The position numbers were made by a program, and so were the translations under genes. From assembly GCF_022919215.1 (NCBI RefSeq), contig NZ_CP095046.1:3772501-3836500 (forward strand): a DNA stretch of 64,000 nt, read 5' to 3'. The DNA is from Hymenobacter cellulosilyticus (GTDB lineage Bacteria; Bacteroidota; Bacteroidia; Cytophagales; Hymenobacteraceae). Numbering within the stretch: position 1 is the stretch's first letter; each line of letters opens with the position of its first letter. Positions 9,358 through 18,462 of this stretch are shown piece after piece. Under the pieces are notes generated by a model. That model saw nothing but the letters and a program-made list of their open reading frames with translations. It did no database searches and was not told the origin of the DNA.

Positions 9358-10604
9358 ATGCTTGACTCTATTGAAGACGCCATTGCCGATATCCGCGCCG
9401 GCAAAGTGGTAATAGTAGTGGACGACGAAGACCGCGAAAACGAAGGCGACTTTATCTGCGCCGCCCGCTGCGCCACGCCCGAGGTCATCAACTTTATGGC
9501 TACCCACGGCCGCGGCCTGGTCTGCGCCCCGCTCATCGAGCAGCGCTGCGAAGAGCTGGGCCTGGAGCTGATGGTGGGCCGCAACACGGCCCTGCACGCC
9601 ACGCCCTTTACCGTGAGCATCGACTTGCTTAAGAACGGCGTGACCACCGGCATTTCGGCTTCCGACCGCTCGAAGACCATTCTGGCCCTGATTGACCCCG
9701 ACACCAAGCCCGAAGAACTGGGCAAGCCCGGGCATATCTTCCCCTTGAAAGCCCGCAAGGAAGGCGTGCTGCGGCGTGCCGGCCACACCGAGGCCGCCAT
9801 CGATCTGTCCCGCCTGGCCGGCTTCGAGCCAGCCGGCGTGTTGGTTGAGATTCTAAAGGAGGACGGTGAAATGGCCCGCCTGCCCGACTTGGAACTCGTG
9901 GCCAAGCGTTGGGATTTGAAGCTGATTTCGGTACAGGACCTGATTAAGTACCGCCTGCAGAAGGAAAGCCTCATCACCCGCGAAATTGCCGTACAGCTGC
10001 CCACCGAGCACGGCGACTTCGAGCTGGTGGCCTTCACCCAGCGCTCCACCAACGCCCAGCACCTGGCCCTGATCAAGGGCGATATCAGCGGCGACGAGCC
10101 CGTGCTGGTGCGCGTGCACAGCAGCTGCGTTACGGGCGACATCTTCGGCTCCTGCCGCTGCGACTGCGGCCCCAGCTGCACCGCGCCATGGAGCGCATCG
10201 AGGCCGAGGGTCGGGGCGTGATTGTGTACATGAACCAGGAAGGCCGCGGCATTGGCCTGCTCAACAAGCTGCGGGCCTACAAGCTCCAGGAGCAGGGTCG
10301 CGACACGGTGGAAGCCAACCTGGAGCTGGGCTTCGGTATGGATGAGCGCGACTACGGCGTAGGCGCTCAGATCCTGCGCGAGCTGGGCATCAGCAAGATG
10401 CGCCTGCTCACCAACAACCCCCGCAAGCGCACCGGCCTGGTGGGCTACGGCCTGGAAATCGTGGACACCGTGCCGATTGAGATTGCCGCCAACGCCCACA
10501 ACGAGCGTTACCTGACCACCAAGCGCGACAAGCTGGGCCACACCATCCTGACCAAGGACCGCCAGCCCCACGCCGACCCCGACTCGGCCGTATCGGTAAG
10601 CTAG
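9358..10604 (+). CDS. ribBA: DHBP synthase / GTP cyclohydrolase II (one apparent frameshift)
   Basis: A fused riboflavin-pathway enzyme. The N-terminal RibB domain (residues 1-200) makes 3,4-dihydroxy-2-butanone 4-phosphate from ribulose 5-phosphate and shows [12 protein letters not shown] and [11 protein letters not shown]. The C-terminal RibA domain opens GTP and shows the zinc cysteines in [16 protein letters not shown] and the NQEGRGIGL motif. The frame breaks at CCCC 10170-10173; one extra C restores CDCGPQLHRAM exactly and a protein of about 415 residues. A strong terminator follows at once, so the gene is probably monocistronic. Confidence 0.93.
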
Positions 10605-10624
10605 CCGCCTGCTGCTTAAGCCTC

Positions 10625-10661
10625 AAAAGCCCGTTCTACGCGAAGTAGAACGGGCTTTTTT
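10625..10661 (+). terminator. Terminator of ribBA
   Basis: Perfect stem AAAAGCCCGTTCTAC/GTAGAACGGGCTTTT with a 4-6 nt loop and a T tract. Confidence 0.85.
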
Positions 10662-10806
10662 GTGGGTAAGCTTCGGCCGTATTCAGCCGTTATATCAGCC
10701 GGGGAGGAGACAGACGGCAGAATTATCCGCAGTCCATGCAGCTATTCGCTTGCAAAATGAGTCAAGTACTAAACTCTATATAGGCATTAGCTTAACGATT
10801 ACCGTT

Positions 10807-11025
10807 ATGTCCATCACTCAGGAATACTTTTGCGGCCTTCCTATCCACGAGCAGCTACAAGTGGTCTTAACCCAAGGCACGTTTCGGGCCACCCGTTACG
10901 AAGACACTTACGCTATTACGCAGTACCAGGTAAGCGAATTCAGCGCCGACCTGTACTACTCTTCAGCCTCCACGATGCCGGAGCAGATTCAGGTACAAAA
11001 AGCCTGGATTCCACCCGCCAAGTAA
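10807..11025 (+). CDS. Small unknown protein, 72 aa
   Basis: Begins MSITQEYFCGLPIHEQLQ and contains QYQVSEFSADLYYSS. No domain recognised, no signal peptide, no membrane segment. A longer in-frame start at 10660 exists, but that stretch includes the end of the ribBA terminator and reads unlike protein, so I choose the ATG at 10807. Composition is less GC-rich than its neighbours. It may be a real orphan small gene; coding status is uncertain. Confidence 0.45.
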   Translation: MSITQEYFCGLPIHEQLQVVLTQGTFRATRYEDTYAITQYQVSEFSADLYYSSASTMPEQIQVQKAWIPPAK

Positions 11026-11343
11026 CGGGCCTTTTACTTCCGAAGAACTTACATAAAGTGGCCGCAGGTGGGCTCTGCTAAGAAGTACGCCCGTTAGAGT
11101 CTGGCGTTTGGCGTCACGTCCCTGAGCCACGGGACGGTGGCTGTGGGAAAGAAGTAACGAGCAGGTTTAGACTGGTAAGCATTGGAGCTGGTCGGGTAGG
11201 CGGGCTGCGGCGGTGAACCCGCAGCTGGCACTCGTAGTTAGGGCTATAGCGGCTCCCGGGCCAGCATGTTGCGCGACTGAGTCGGCGCCGAAAACAGCTG
11301 CTTCCTAGGGTTGAACCTGATTTTGAGTTATCTTTCTTACGCT
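11026..11343. other. Gene-free stretch of 318 bp
   Basis: No convincing open frame, RNA gene or repeat. A short CGTCCC/GGGACG stem-loop lies near 11117-11137, and a TATCTTTC box (a poor TAnnTTTG match) lies just before the next start. Confidence 0.4.
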
Positions 11344-12145
11344 ATGAAAACACTGCGTTACGCACTTGCGACAAGCCTTGCCGCTTTGGGGCTGGGCCTG
11401 GGAGCACCGGGGCTGCTACGGCCCAGCAGCTGGCCGCCAACTTCACCCAGCAGTTTGCGGGCAGTACCGTGCTGCTCACTTCCGGCGACACGCTCCGGGG
11501 CCCGTTGGTGCTGCACTGCAATGAGGATGTGATTCGCCTCATCATGCCCGACAATACCGTGAATACACTCTCGGCCGTGGCGGTGCAGAGTTTCGCCGTA
11601 AAAGGGCAGAAGGACGACCGCCGCGACTACTACGACGACTTCTTCGACACCCGTATGGGCTATTATTCCGGCAGCCCCTACTACAACCGAACCCCGTTCC
11701 GGCCGCGGCGCGAGCGGGCCGACACCAGCCTGGTGCGCGTGTTTCGTACCTACCGCTGGAACCACAATAATGATTACAGCGACTTTAAGTCGCCCGGCTT
11801 TTTTGAGCAGCTCAGCAGCGGCCCCCACATCCTGCTGCGCCGGGAGATGCTCATTGAACGGGTTGTTAACAATGGCCCCATGTATGGGGCTATGGCAACC
11901 CCTACGGCGGAGGCGTGATGAATAGCCGCTACAAGACCCTAAAAGACGCGTTTTATCTGGGCCTGCCCAATGGCAACGTGCGGCCGCTGCGTAATCCGAA
12001 GAAGGATCTGATGGCCATCTTCCCCCAGCAATCCAGGCAGATTGAAAAGTACGCCAAGGATAATAAGCTCGACTTCAATGACTCCCGGGAGCTGGCTTTT
12101 ATTGTAAACTACGCCAACTCCTTGCAAAAAGGACCCGAGCAGTAA
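11344..12145 (+). CDS. Exported protein of unknown function (two apparent frameshifts)
   Basis: Starts with a signal peptide (MKTLRYALATSLAALGLGLGA, cleavage near ATAQQ). The mature part opens with a small beta-rich module (STVLLTSGDTLRGPLVLH...VNTLSAVAVQSF), a tyrosine-rich stretch and a C-terminal region with YANSLQKGPEQ. The frame breaks at GGGG 11409-11412 and GGGG 11886-11889. One G at each restores a single protein of about 267 residues containing a Gly-Tyr-Asn-Pro turn segment (MYGGYGNPYGGG). Family not recognised; a periplasmic or outer-membrane-associated location is inferred from the signal peptide. Confidence 0.65.
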
Positions 12146-12157
12146 GCCGATAACTAT

Positions 12158-12199
12158 AAAAAGCAACGGCCTTGACAATTCGTCAAGGCCGTTGCTTTT
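12158..12199. terminator. Bidirectional terminator between convergent genes
   Basis: A perfect 18-bp stem (AAAAGCAACGGCCTTGAC and its complement) around AATT, A-rich on the left and T-rich on the right. It serves the plus-strand gene ending at 12145 and the minus-strand permease ending at 12217. Confidence 0.85.
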
Positions 12200-12216
12200 G
12201 CTGCTAAGCAGTCCGC

Positions 12217-12978
12217 TTACAAATCCCGGCGACGCAGCAGCAGGTAGCTCAGCAGCCAGAGAAGCGCAATATAGGCCAGAGCCAGGGGGGCCGCCTGGGT
12301 GGGCAGCAAGGCGCTGGACGGGCCCGTAACAGTCGCCAGCAATTCCTGGCCGGGCGTGGGCGTGAGGCTGTCGAAAATCTTGACGGGAAAGAACCGGTCA
12401 ATCTGGTCGGGGGTGCCGAAGCGCAGCAGGGGCTCGACAACCCAGGCGTAGAGCAGAAAGCCCAGAAAAGCCGGTCCGGCCTTGCGCAGCAGAAAGCCCA
12501 GCAAGCCGGCCAAGGATAAATACCCCAGCGCCTGCAGGCCGTAGAGCAGCACTGCGCCCAGGGTTTCGGTGGCCCGCCCCAGGGTGTCGGCCGAGCGGGT
12601 AAGGCCGAAAAACAAGCCCACGCCCAGCACTGCCAGCACGCCGTAGAGCGCCAGCAAACCCGATACGGCTAGCTTGCCCTGCACCAGGCCCGCGGCCGAG
12701 CTGCCATCAATGACCTGCTGGCGAAAGGTGCGGAACTGGAACTCGTCGGTAATCAGGATGATGAGCAGAATGCCCAGCAGCAGATTGAAGTAGCTGGCCA
12801 CGTAGGCCAGACGGCTCCAGAGCTCGGGAAAGGCGTAGAGCGTGTCGCCCATTTGCTGCCCGTTGACCGTCACGCTGCCGCCCACCGACACAAAGCCAGC
12901 TAGCAGAAGCACGTACAACAGCAAAATAACCCACACGGTGCGGTAGGGCAGAATCTTCCGAAGCTCAGCGCGAATCAT
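12217..12978 (-). CDS. ABC-2 type transporter permease
   Basis: A 253-residue integral membrane protein with about six TM helices (for example VWVILLLYVLLLAGFV near residues 15-30, LLLGILLIILIT, LLALYGVLAVLGVGLFFGL and a C-terminal ALAYIALLWLLSYLLL). This topology and the adjoining ATPase identify it as the membrane subunit of an ABC-2 exporter. I place the start at MIRAELRKILPYR (12978); the longer frame upstream runs into an octamer repeat. It follows the ATPase gene by about 103 bp. Substrate unknown. Confidence 0.8.
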   Translation of the reverse strand: MIRAELRKILPYRTVWVILLLYVLLLAGFVSVGGSVTVNGQQMGDTLYAFPELWSRLAYVASYFNLLLGILLIILITDEFQFRTFRQQVIDGSSAAGLVQGKLAVSGLLALYGVLAVLGVGLFFGLTRSADTLGRATETLGAVLLYGLQALGYLSLAGLLGFLLRKAGPAFLGFLLYAWVVEPLLRFGTPDQIDRFFPVKIFDSLTPTPGQELLATVTGPSSALLPTQAAPLALAYIALLWLLSYLLLRRRDL

Positions 12979-12985
12979 TGAAGTG

Positions 12986-13085
12986 GTGAAGTTGTGAGAT
13001 GGTGAAATGGTGAGTTTGCGGTTCTGATAGTGCCGATGGTGAGAGTCAAACGACAATTCACTATTTCACCGGTTCACTAGCTCAC
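12986..13085. repeat. Octamer inverted array between ATPase and permease genes
   Basis: Four consecutive 8-bp units GTGAAGTT, GTGAGATG, GTGAAATG, GTGAGTTT (12986-13017) face four units ending in TCAC (CAATTCAC, TATTTCAC, CGGTTCAC, TAGCTCAC at 13054-13085). The arms pair imperfectly into a long hairpin in the intercistronic mRNA. The right arm overlaps the ATPase stop codon. The left arm's unit type recurs at 22801-22832. Confidence 0.65.
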
Positions 13086-13975
13086 TTTGTAAGTTCCAGG
13101 AACTGGGCTTCAAGGCTGCGGTGGCGCACTTCGAGGCCAGCTAAAACGACGCCGCTGGCGAAAAGGGCGCGGTTCAGGTCGGCGGGCGAGCGGCCGGGCG
13201 CCAGCACGGCGCTGTGGCCCCGCCGGTTTCGGGGCGTACGTCGCTCACCCAGGGCAACTGACCCAAGGCGTGCAGTAAGGAGGCCGGGGCCAGGTCAGCT
13301 TCCACGCGCAGTACCACCCGGTCGGAAGAAGCCAGAATGTCGCGCACGGGGCCGGCCGTGCGCAGTTCCCCGCGCTGTAGCACGGCCACGTGGGTACACA
13401 CTTTTTCAATCTCGTCGAGCAGGTGGCTGGCAATGATGATGGTTTTGCCCTGGGCCGCCAGGCGCTGAATCAGCTCCCGCACTTCGGCTATGCCCTGGGG
13501 TCGAGGCCGTTGGTGGGCTCGTCGAGGACCAGCACATCCGGGGAGCCGAGCAGGGTGGAGGCCAGGGCCAGGCGTTGCTTCATGCCCAGCGAAAAGCCCC
13601 GAAATGCGTCGTGCTGCCGGGCGCTGAGGCCGGTCATTTCCAGGGCGGCTTCTACCGTGCGCGGGTCGGCGCGCTTCACGTCGGCGGCCAGCAGCAGGTT
13701 TTGACGGGCCGAGAGGTAGGGGAAAAAGTTGGGCGTTTCGAGCAAGGCCCCACCCGCCGCTTGCTCTGGGTTGAGAGCGGTTGTCCAAACCAGCGCACCG
13801 CGCCGCCGTCGGCCTGCAGCACGCCCAGGGCTATGCCGAGCGTGGTGGTTTTGCCGCTGCCGTTGGGTCCCAGCAAGCCGTACACACTGCCTTCCTCCAC
13901 CTGCAGCGTCAGGCCGCGCAGGGCCGTGGTGCCGCCGTAGCGCTTGGAAAGAGTATCGAGTTCGAGAACAGCCAT
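13082..13975 (-). CDS. ABC transporter ATP-binding protein (three apparent frameshifts)
   Basis: The nucleotide-binding subunit paired with the permease. Walker A is LLGPNGSGKTTT (about residues 33-44), the Q-loop region ETPNFFPYLSARQN, the signature region FSLGMKQRLALASTLL and Walker B VLVLDEPTNGLDP, followed by the switch His in IIIASHLLDEIEK. A C-terminal domain of about 80 residues is typical of the CcmA/NatA type. The frame breaks at + strand CCCC 13748-13751, GGGG 13497-13500 and CCCC 13218-13221. One base restored in each gives about 298 residues ending at 13082. It heads the ATPase-permease pair. Confidence 0.88.
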
Positions 13976-14057
13976 TCTGTAGGGGTTAATTGTTGGGTGT
14001 CAGTTGCTAGGTTCTGCTGATGTCCGTTTTTGCCAACTGACACCCAGCAAGTAACAC

Positions 14058-15815
14058 CTATTCAACGGGCAGCTTGCCGCCCTGCCAGCGCACGATGGGG
14101 TAGCGTAGGTGGGACTTCTCGTAGTTGGGCGACTGGCGGTACATGAAGTCGAGCTGGGCGGCTCCGCTGGCGGCAAAGGCGGGGTTGGCCTTTTGCAGAT
14201 TGTCGAGGCGCTGGCGCAGGGCCGGGTCCCGCTTAAGCAGCTCAGCGGCCACATCTTCGAAAACGTAGTCGGAGAAGTACTCTTTCTGCTGCAGAATCCC
14301 GTCGAAAAACCCCCAGGCAAAAAACGAGTCAGTAGCCTGTGGCTCCAGGGTTTCGATAAGGTAGCGGGCCGCGGGCTGGTCGAGGGTGGCTACGAAGTCG
14401 CCGCGGCGGAAGGTAAGGGGCTGCTGCTCGGTGCGCAGCTCCACTTTGTTGTGCAGGTAATGCCCTTCATAAGGGCGCTGGCCGGTTTTGTAATCGGCAA
14501 TGTAGTACACCTCGGTGGTCAGCGTGGTGTCGCGGGTGAGGCGCTGCAGCTGCACGCCGCTCAGGCGCAGGCGTTCCAGCACTTCACCCCAGGCCTGCGG
14601 GATGATGTAGGCCTGGGCCGCGTAACGCTCACCGTGGGCCGGAAGGTATTGTAATAATTAATCTGGCGGATGTAGGGCGCGGCCCGGTCGTACCAGAGCC
14701 GGGGCTGCCCGCTTACGGCGCTGGGCTTGGTTTTGCCCTCGTAGCCCCGGAAGCTGATTTTCTCGAACGACGTTGTATCAATAGCCCATGCCAGCGGAAA
14801 CTGGGTCTGGGTGCGCAGCTGCTCCTGGGCCGTAGCGCGGGCCTCGGCCAGGGCGGCAGCATCCTGGTGAACCGAGCGCACCAGCAAATCCAGAAAGTCG
14901 TACTGAGCCCGCACCCGTGGGGTGTAGGCCTTCAGCATGTGAGTTTCGGTTACAAAGCCGATGGTGTTGAACAGGGTGGTGTAGCCGGTGGAATAGCGCG
15001 GGGTTTCCAGAAAGCCCTGCAGACCCCGGGCGTCGGGCGTGCGGCCCTCGAAGTCCACGTAGGGCGTCATCGGCGACTTACGCTTGCTCATGCCCCCGTA
15101 CAACGCCGGCAGCAGGCGCTGAGTCAGATATTGGCTGAGCACCGGGTGGAGCTTGTCCTTCTGGGTGGCAATCAGCGTCATCGTATACTGGTAGTCGGCC
15201 CCGTCGGAAGTATGGGTGTCCACGTACACGTCGGGCTGCCAGCGCTGAAACAGCTGGGCAAAGGCGCGGGCGTTGCGCGAGTCCTGCTTGATATAGTCGC
15301 GGTTGAGGTCCAGGTTGCGGGCGTTGCCGCGGAAACCGTAGCTCTCGGGCCCGTTCTGGTTAGCCCGGGTCGTGGAGTTGCGCACCAGGGAGCCATCCAC
15401 GTTGTAAATCGGGATGATGACCAACGTCACGTTTTCCAGCTGTCGACGCAACTCCTTTTTCTGCACGTAGTCGCGGGCCAGCATCATGGCCGCGTCGATG
15501 CCCTCGGGCTCCCGGGATGAATGCCGTTCTGAATAAAGACCACCCGTCGGTTTTTCTGCCGCACTGAGGCCGGGTCCGCGTCGCCGTCCAGGGATACCAC
15601 CACCTCATGCAGGGGCTGGCCAATGTCGGTGGTGCCGGCCTCGCGCAGGGTTATTTCGGGGTAGGCCGCGTCCAGGCGCTGGTAGTAGGCAATGCACTCG
15701 GCGTGGGTGGTGGTGGTATTGCCGTTGCCTTTTTCAAAGGGCGTGCGCCAGTCGGCCGGAGCTGGGCGGCGGGGGCCGAAACGGCCAGGAGCGTGGAAAG
15801 CAGGAAAGCAAGCAT
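14058..15815 (-). CDS. M14 zinc carboxypeptidase (three apparent frameshifts)
   Basis: A secreted metallocarboxypeptidase of about 586 residues. It has a signal peptide (MLAFLLSTLLAVSAPAAP), then the zinc ligands HPGEPEG (His and Glu) and a later His in DTHTSDG, with the LDLNRDY substrate-binding segment. The C-terminal 250 residues are an accessory beta-rich region common in Bacteroidota M14 proteins. Breaks lie at + strand GGG 15764-15766, CCC 15512-15514 (inside the zinc motif) and GGG 14636-14638. Adding one base to each restores one frame and the catalytic motif. It starts about 160 bp before the 15889 palindrome. Confidence 0.85.
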
Positions 15816-15888
15816 GCAGGCGAAAGTAGCAAAGAGCCGCGAAGCTAGAACTAAAATGCCGGTTTGGGCCCGTGCGGGCTGATAGGAA

Positions 15889-15977
15889 CTGTCATCCTGA
15901 GCAAAGCGAAGGACCTTATCACCGTTGAACAACTCGTGCTGGTGTGATAAGGTCCTTCGCTTTGCTCAGGATGACAG
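15889..15977. repeat. 34-bp perfect inverted repeat, CTGTCATCCTGAGC family
   Basis: Left arm 15889-15922 and right arm 15944-15977 are exact reverse complements over 34 bp with a 21-nt loop. A diverged further half-copy (GATTCCTCGCTCTGCTCGGAATGAC pattern) follows at about 16000-16030. A degenerate copy of the element lies at 5902-6013. It sits between two minus-strand genes and could act as a terminator-like hairpin or be a REP/MITE-type element. Confidence 0.85.
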
Positions 15978-16048
15978 AATAGTGTGGCAACGTCACCACG
16001 CAAGATTCCTCGCTCTGCTCGGAATGACGTTCTAATGTATCCCGCGTC

Positions 16049-16483
16049 CTAATACAGGCGGCGGCGGGCCGGGAACAAAACCTGGTCGAGGCTGAAGCGG
16101 CCGGGGCCGGCGAAGAGCAGGCCCAGAAACAGAAACGCCGATTCCAGGGCGTGGGAGTAGGCCTGAAACCCGTCGCCGCTGAGCACGTGCATCAGCGTGG
16201 CCATAATCATGGTGACGAGCAACAGAAAGCAGGCCACCCGGAAAAACAACCCCAGGGCTAGCAGCTGCCCGCCCACGGCCTCGGCTACGGCGGCCAGCAA
16301 ACCCCACATGGCCGGGGCAAAATCCAGGCCCACCATTTTCATCACGCCTCCCACCTGAGTCCACATTGCCGGGCCGCCCATCAGCTTGGGGTAGCCGTGA
16401 ATGGTGAACATCACCCCAATGCCGATGCGGAGCAGTAACAAGCCCAAATCGTGCGTGCGGTAGCGGTTTTCAAACAAGACCAT
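16049..16483 (-). CDS. DoxX family membrane protein
   Basis: 144 residues with four TM helices. It shows the DoxX pattern: LLLLRIGIGVMFTIHGYPKL at the N-terminus, AAVAEAVGGQLLALGLFFR in the middle, and a long C-terminal helix pair. DoxX proteins are small inner-membrane proteins linked to quinone or thiosulfate redox chemistry in some species; the role here is not defined. It stands alone, with a repeat on its 3' side. Confidence 0.85.
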   Translation of the reverse strand: MVLFENRYRTHDLGLLLLRIGIGVMFTIHGYPKLMGGPAMWTQVGGVMKMVGLDFAPAMWGLLAAVAEAVGGQLLALGLFFRVACFLLLVTMIMATLMHVLSGDGFQAYSHALESAFLFLGLLFAGPGRFSLDQVLFPARRRLY

Positions 16484-16601
16484 AGAGGGAAGGCGGACAG
16501 GCTAGGAGGTGGGGCGGGCGGATAATGGGCTATATAGGAAAGCCGCCATCGTTGCCAAAGTACAAGAATTATGATGGAATACCATAAATCCGACGGTCGA
16601 G

Positions 16602-17255
16602 CTACCGCACCCGCACCCCGATGATGCGGGTAGCGGGCGGAATGTCGGCCGTGCTCATGTCGCTGCCGTGGTTGGCCGGCAGCGAATTCTCGTCCAGAAT
16701 CCAGCCTATGCGCATCTGCCCGGAAATGGCCACGAAGTCGTCCTCATCCTGGCGCACCCGGGTGAGGCCGTACACCTGCCGGGCGGCCCCGAACGGGGAG
16801 CCTACCCCAATGCCCTCGGCCGTGCGGTACTGCGGATCGTAGACGCGGATGCGGCGCAAAGTCATGACCGAGTCGGACCCGCTGCGGATAAACTCCAGCA
16901 CGGTTTCGGGGGCGGTAGGCTGCTGGGCATCGCGCAAGCGGTAGGCGGGGTACGAGGCTCCTTTATAGGTGTAGGTGGTTTTGGTGAGCTGGGCAGCCGG
17001 CACCACGGCAAGCAATTCCCGCTCCTTCATATTCAGGCGCAGCCGGCCTACCTGGCTGGGGCTAATCAGGTGGAGGGAATCGGGCAGGCGGGTGGCCGAG
17101 GGGCTCAAGGAGGCCGGGTCGGTGGCCCCGGAGCCGCCGGCAAACGGGGCTTCCGAGCCCGAAGAAGCGGCCGGGGTGCGGCCCGCGGGCGAGTCGCAGG
17201 CACTGAGGGCAGTGAGCAGCAGGGCCGCGCCGAAGAAAGAGGGGAGGTTGGTCAT
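16602..17255 (-). CDS. Putative lipoprotein
   Basis: 217 residues. I choose the ATG at 17255 because it gives a clean lipoprotein signal (MTNLPSFFGAALLLTALSAC). The mature N-terminus is a Ser/Ala/Gly-rich linker. The body contains MKERELLAVVPAAQL, YRLRDAQQP and a C-terminal VRVR strand. The layout (a 'rLnMkerel' start, then 'gigvGspfgaArqvYGl') resembles small exported proteins of unknown function found beside metabolic genes. It is divergent from surE across a shared promoter region. Confidence 0.65.
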   Translation of the reverse strand: MTNLPSFFGAALLLTALSACDSPAGRTPAASSGSEAPFAGGSGATDPASLSPSATRLPDSLHLISPSQVGRLRLNMKERELLAVVPAAQLTKTTYTYKGASYPAYRLRDAQQPTAPETVLEFIRSGSDSVMTLRRIRVYDPQYRTAEGIGVGSPFGAARQVYGLTRVRQDEDDFVAISGQMRIGWILDENSLPANHGSDMSTADIPPATRIIGVRVR

Positions 17256-17344
17256 GGTTGGCAGGAAATACGGGCGTAACGTGCCGGGCGTTGACGAAAA
17301 GCAAGCCTTTACGTAAGCGTAACCGGCCAACCGGCCGCCTTGTC

Positions 17345-17352
17345 TACCTTTG
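17345..17352 (+). promoter_or_regulatory. Bacteroidota -7 box TACCTTTG before surE
   Basis: An exact TAnnTTTG match, 33 bp before the GTG start of surE. It is the clearest promoter in the window. Confidence 0.5.
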
Positions 17353-17385
17353 CCCAACCTTTCTGACCTTTAAACCAAGCTGCCC

Positions 17386-18279
17386 GTGAGTGCTAAAGTC
17401 CGCAAACCGCTGATTCTGATTTCCAACGATGACGGCATTACGGCCCCCGGTATTGCCATGCTGGTGCGCGTGATGCGCCGCCTCGGCGAGGTGGTGGTCG
17501 TGGCGCCTAACTCCCCGCAGTCGGGCATGGGCCACGCCATTACCATCGGCAGCTCCCTGCGCCTGGACCCGAGCACCATCTTCCCGGGCATTGAGGCCTA
17601 CGAGTGCAGCGGCACGCCCGCCGACTGCGTGAAGCTGGCCAAGCACATGGTGCTCAAGGACCGGCAGCCCGATCTGGTGGTGTCGGGCATCAACCACGGC
17701 TCCAACTCCTCGGTGAACGTGCTCTACTCGGGTACCATGTCGGCGGCCATTGAAGCGGCCATTGAAGGTCTGCCTGCCATCGGCTTCTCGCTCTGCGACT
17801 ACGGCCACCAGGCCGACTTCTCGCACACCGAAGAGTGGGTGGAGCATATTACCCGCCAAGCCCTGGAAAACGGCATTCCGGTGGGTACGGCTCTGAACGT
17901 GAATTTTCCCAAAAAGCAGGAACAGCCCATTGCCGGGGCCAAGCTCTGCCGCCAGGCCCGGGCCAAGTGGGCCGAGGAATTCGATGTGCGCCTCGACCCC
18001 CACAAGCGCCCCTACTACTGGCTGATTGGCAACTTCGTGAACGAGGACCAGGGCGAGGACACCGACGAGTACGCCCTGAGCCAGAACTACATTTCTATCG
18101 TGCCCTGCCAGTTCGATTTGACCGCTCTACACGGCCTGACTCAGATGAACGAGCAGTGGCAGCTAAGCCTAGACGGGGCCGAGCCCAAGGCCAAAGTGGC
18201 CACGAAAAAGGCCACCTCCCCGCAGCCCGCCCAGCTGGCAAAATCTACGCCCGCCGCTAAGAAAGCCGCCAAGAAGTAA
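17386..18279 (+). CDS. surE: 5'/3'-nucleotidase SurE
   Basis: A metal-dependent nucleoside monophosphate phosphatase acting in the cytoplasm under stress. The N-terminal LISNDDGITAPGI carries the metal-binding Asp-Asp pair; NSPQSGMGHAIT and the GINHGSNSSVNVLYSGTMSAA block complete the active site. The start is GTG. At 297 residues it is longer than the usual 250-265 because of a Lys/Ala/Pro-rich tail (about residues 262-297) that resembles a flexible nucleic-acid-binding extension. It is followed by a strong terminator. Confidence 0.93.
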   Translation: MSAKVRKPLILISNDDGITAPGIAMLVRVMRRLGEVVVVAPNSPQSGMGHAITIGSSLRLDPSTIFPGIEAYECSGTPADCVKLAKHMVLKDRQPDLVVSGINHGSNSSVNVLYSGTMSAAIEAAIEGLPAIGFSLCDYGHQADFSHTEEWVEHITRQALENGIPVGTALNVNFPKKQEQPIAGAKLCRQARAKWAEEFDVRLDPHKRPYYWLIGNFVNEDQGEDTDEYALSQNYISIVPCQFDLTALHGLTQMNEQWQLSLDGAEPKAKVATKKATSPQPAQLAKSTPAAKKAAKK

Positions 18280-18292
18280 GAATTGCTACTAC

Positions 18293-18335
18293 AAAAAAGC
18301 CGAGCCCCGGAACAGCGTTCCGGGGCTCGGCTTTT
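18293..18335 (+). terminator. Terminator of surE
   Basis: Stem AAAAGCCGAGCCCCGGAA/TTCCGGGGCTCGGCTTTT around a short CAGCG loop, ending in TTTT. Confidence 0.85.
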
Positions 18336-18462
18336 GTACAGACCGCCCAACGAGCCATGACGGCTGTGCAATGCCTTAGGGCAGCTTTGGCAAGCAGCCT
18401 GGCGGAGCTAACCGCGTTTGTGCTTTATCTTCCCACCCAATTCACTCTGCTATTCTTTTCTG

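Noticed and set aside
9318..10571. Long minus-strand frame opposite ribBA
   Set aside because: A codon-bias shadow of ribBA; composition is not protein-like and no motif appears.
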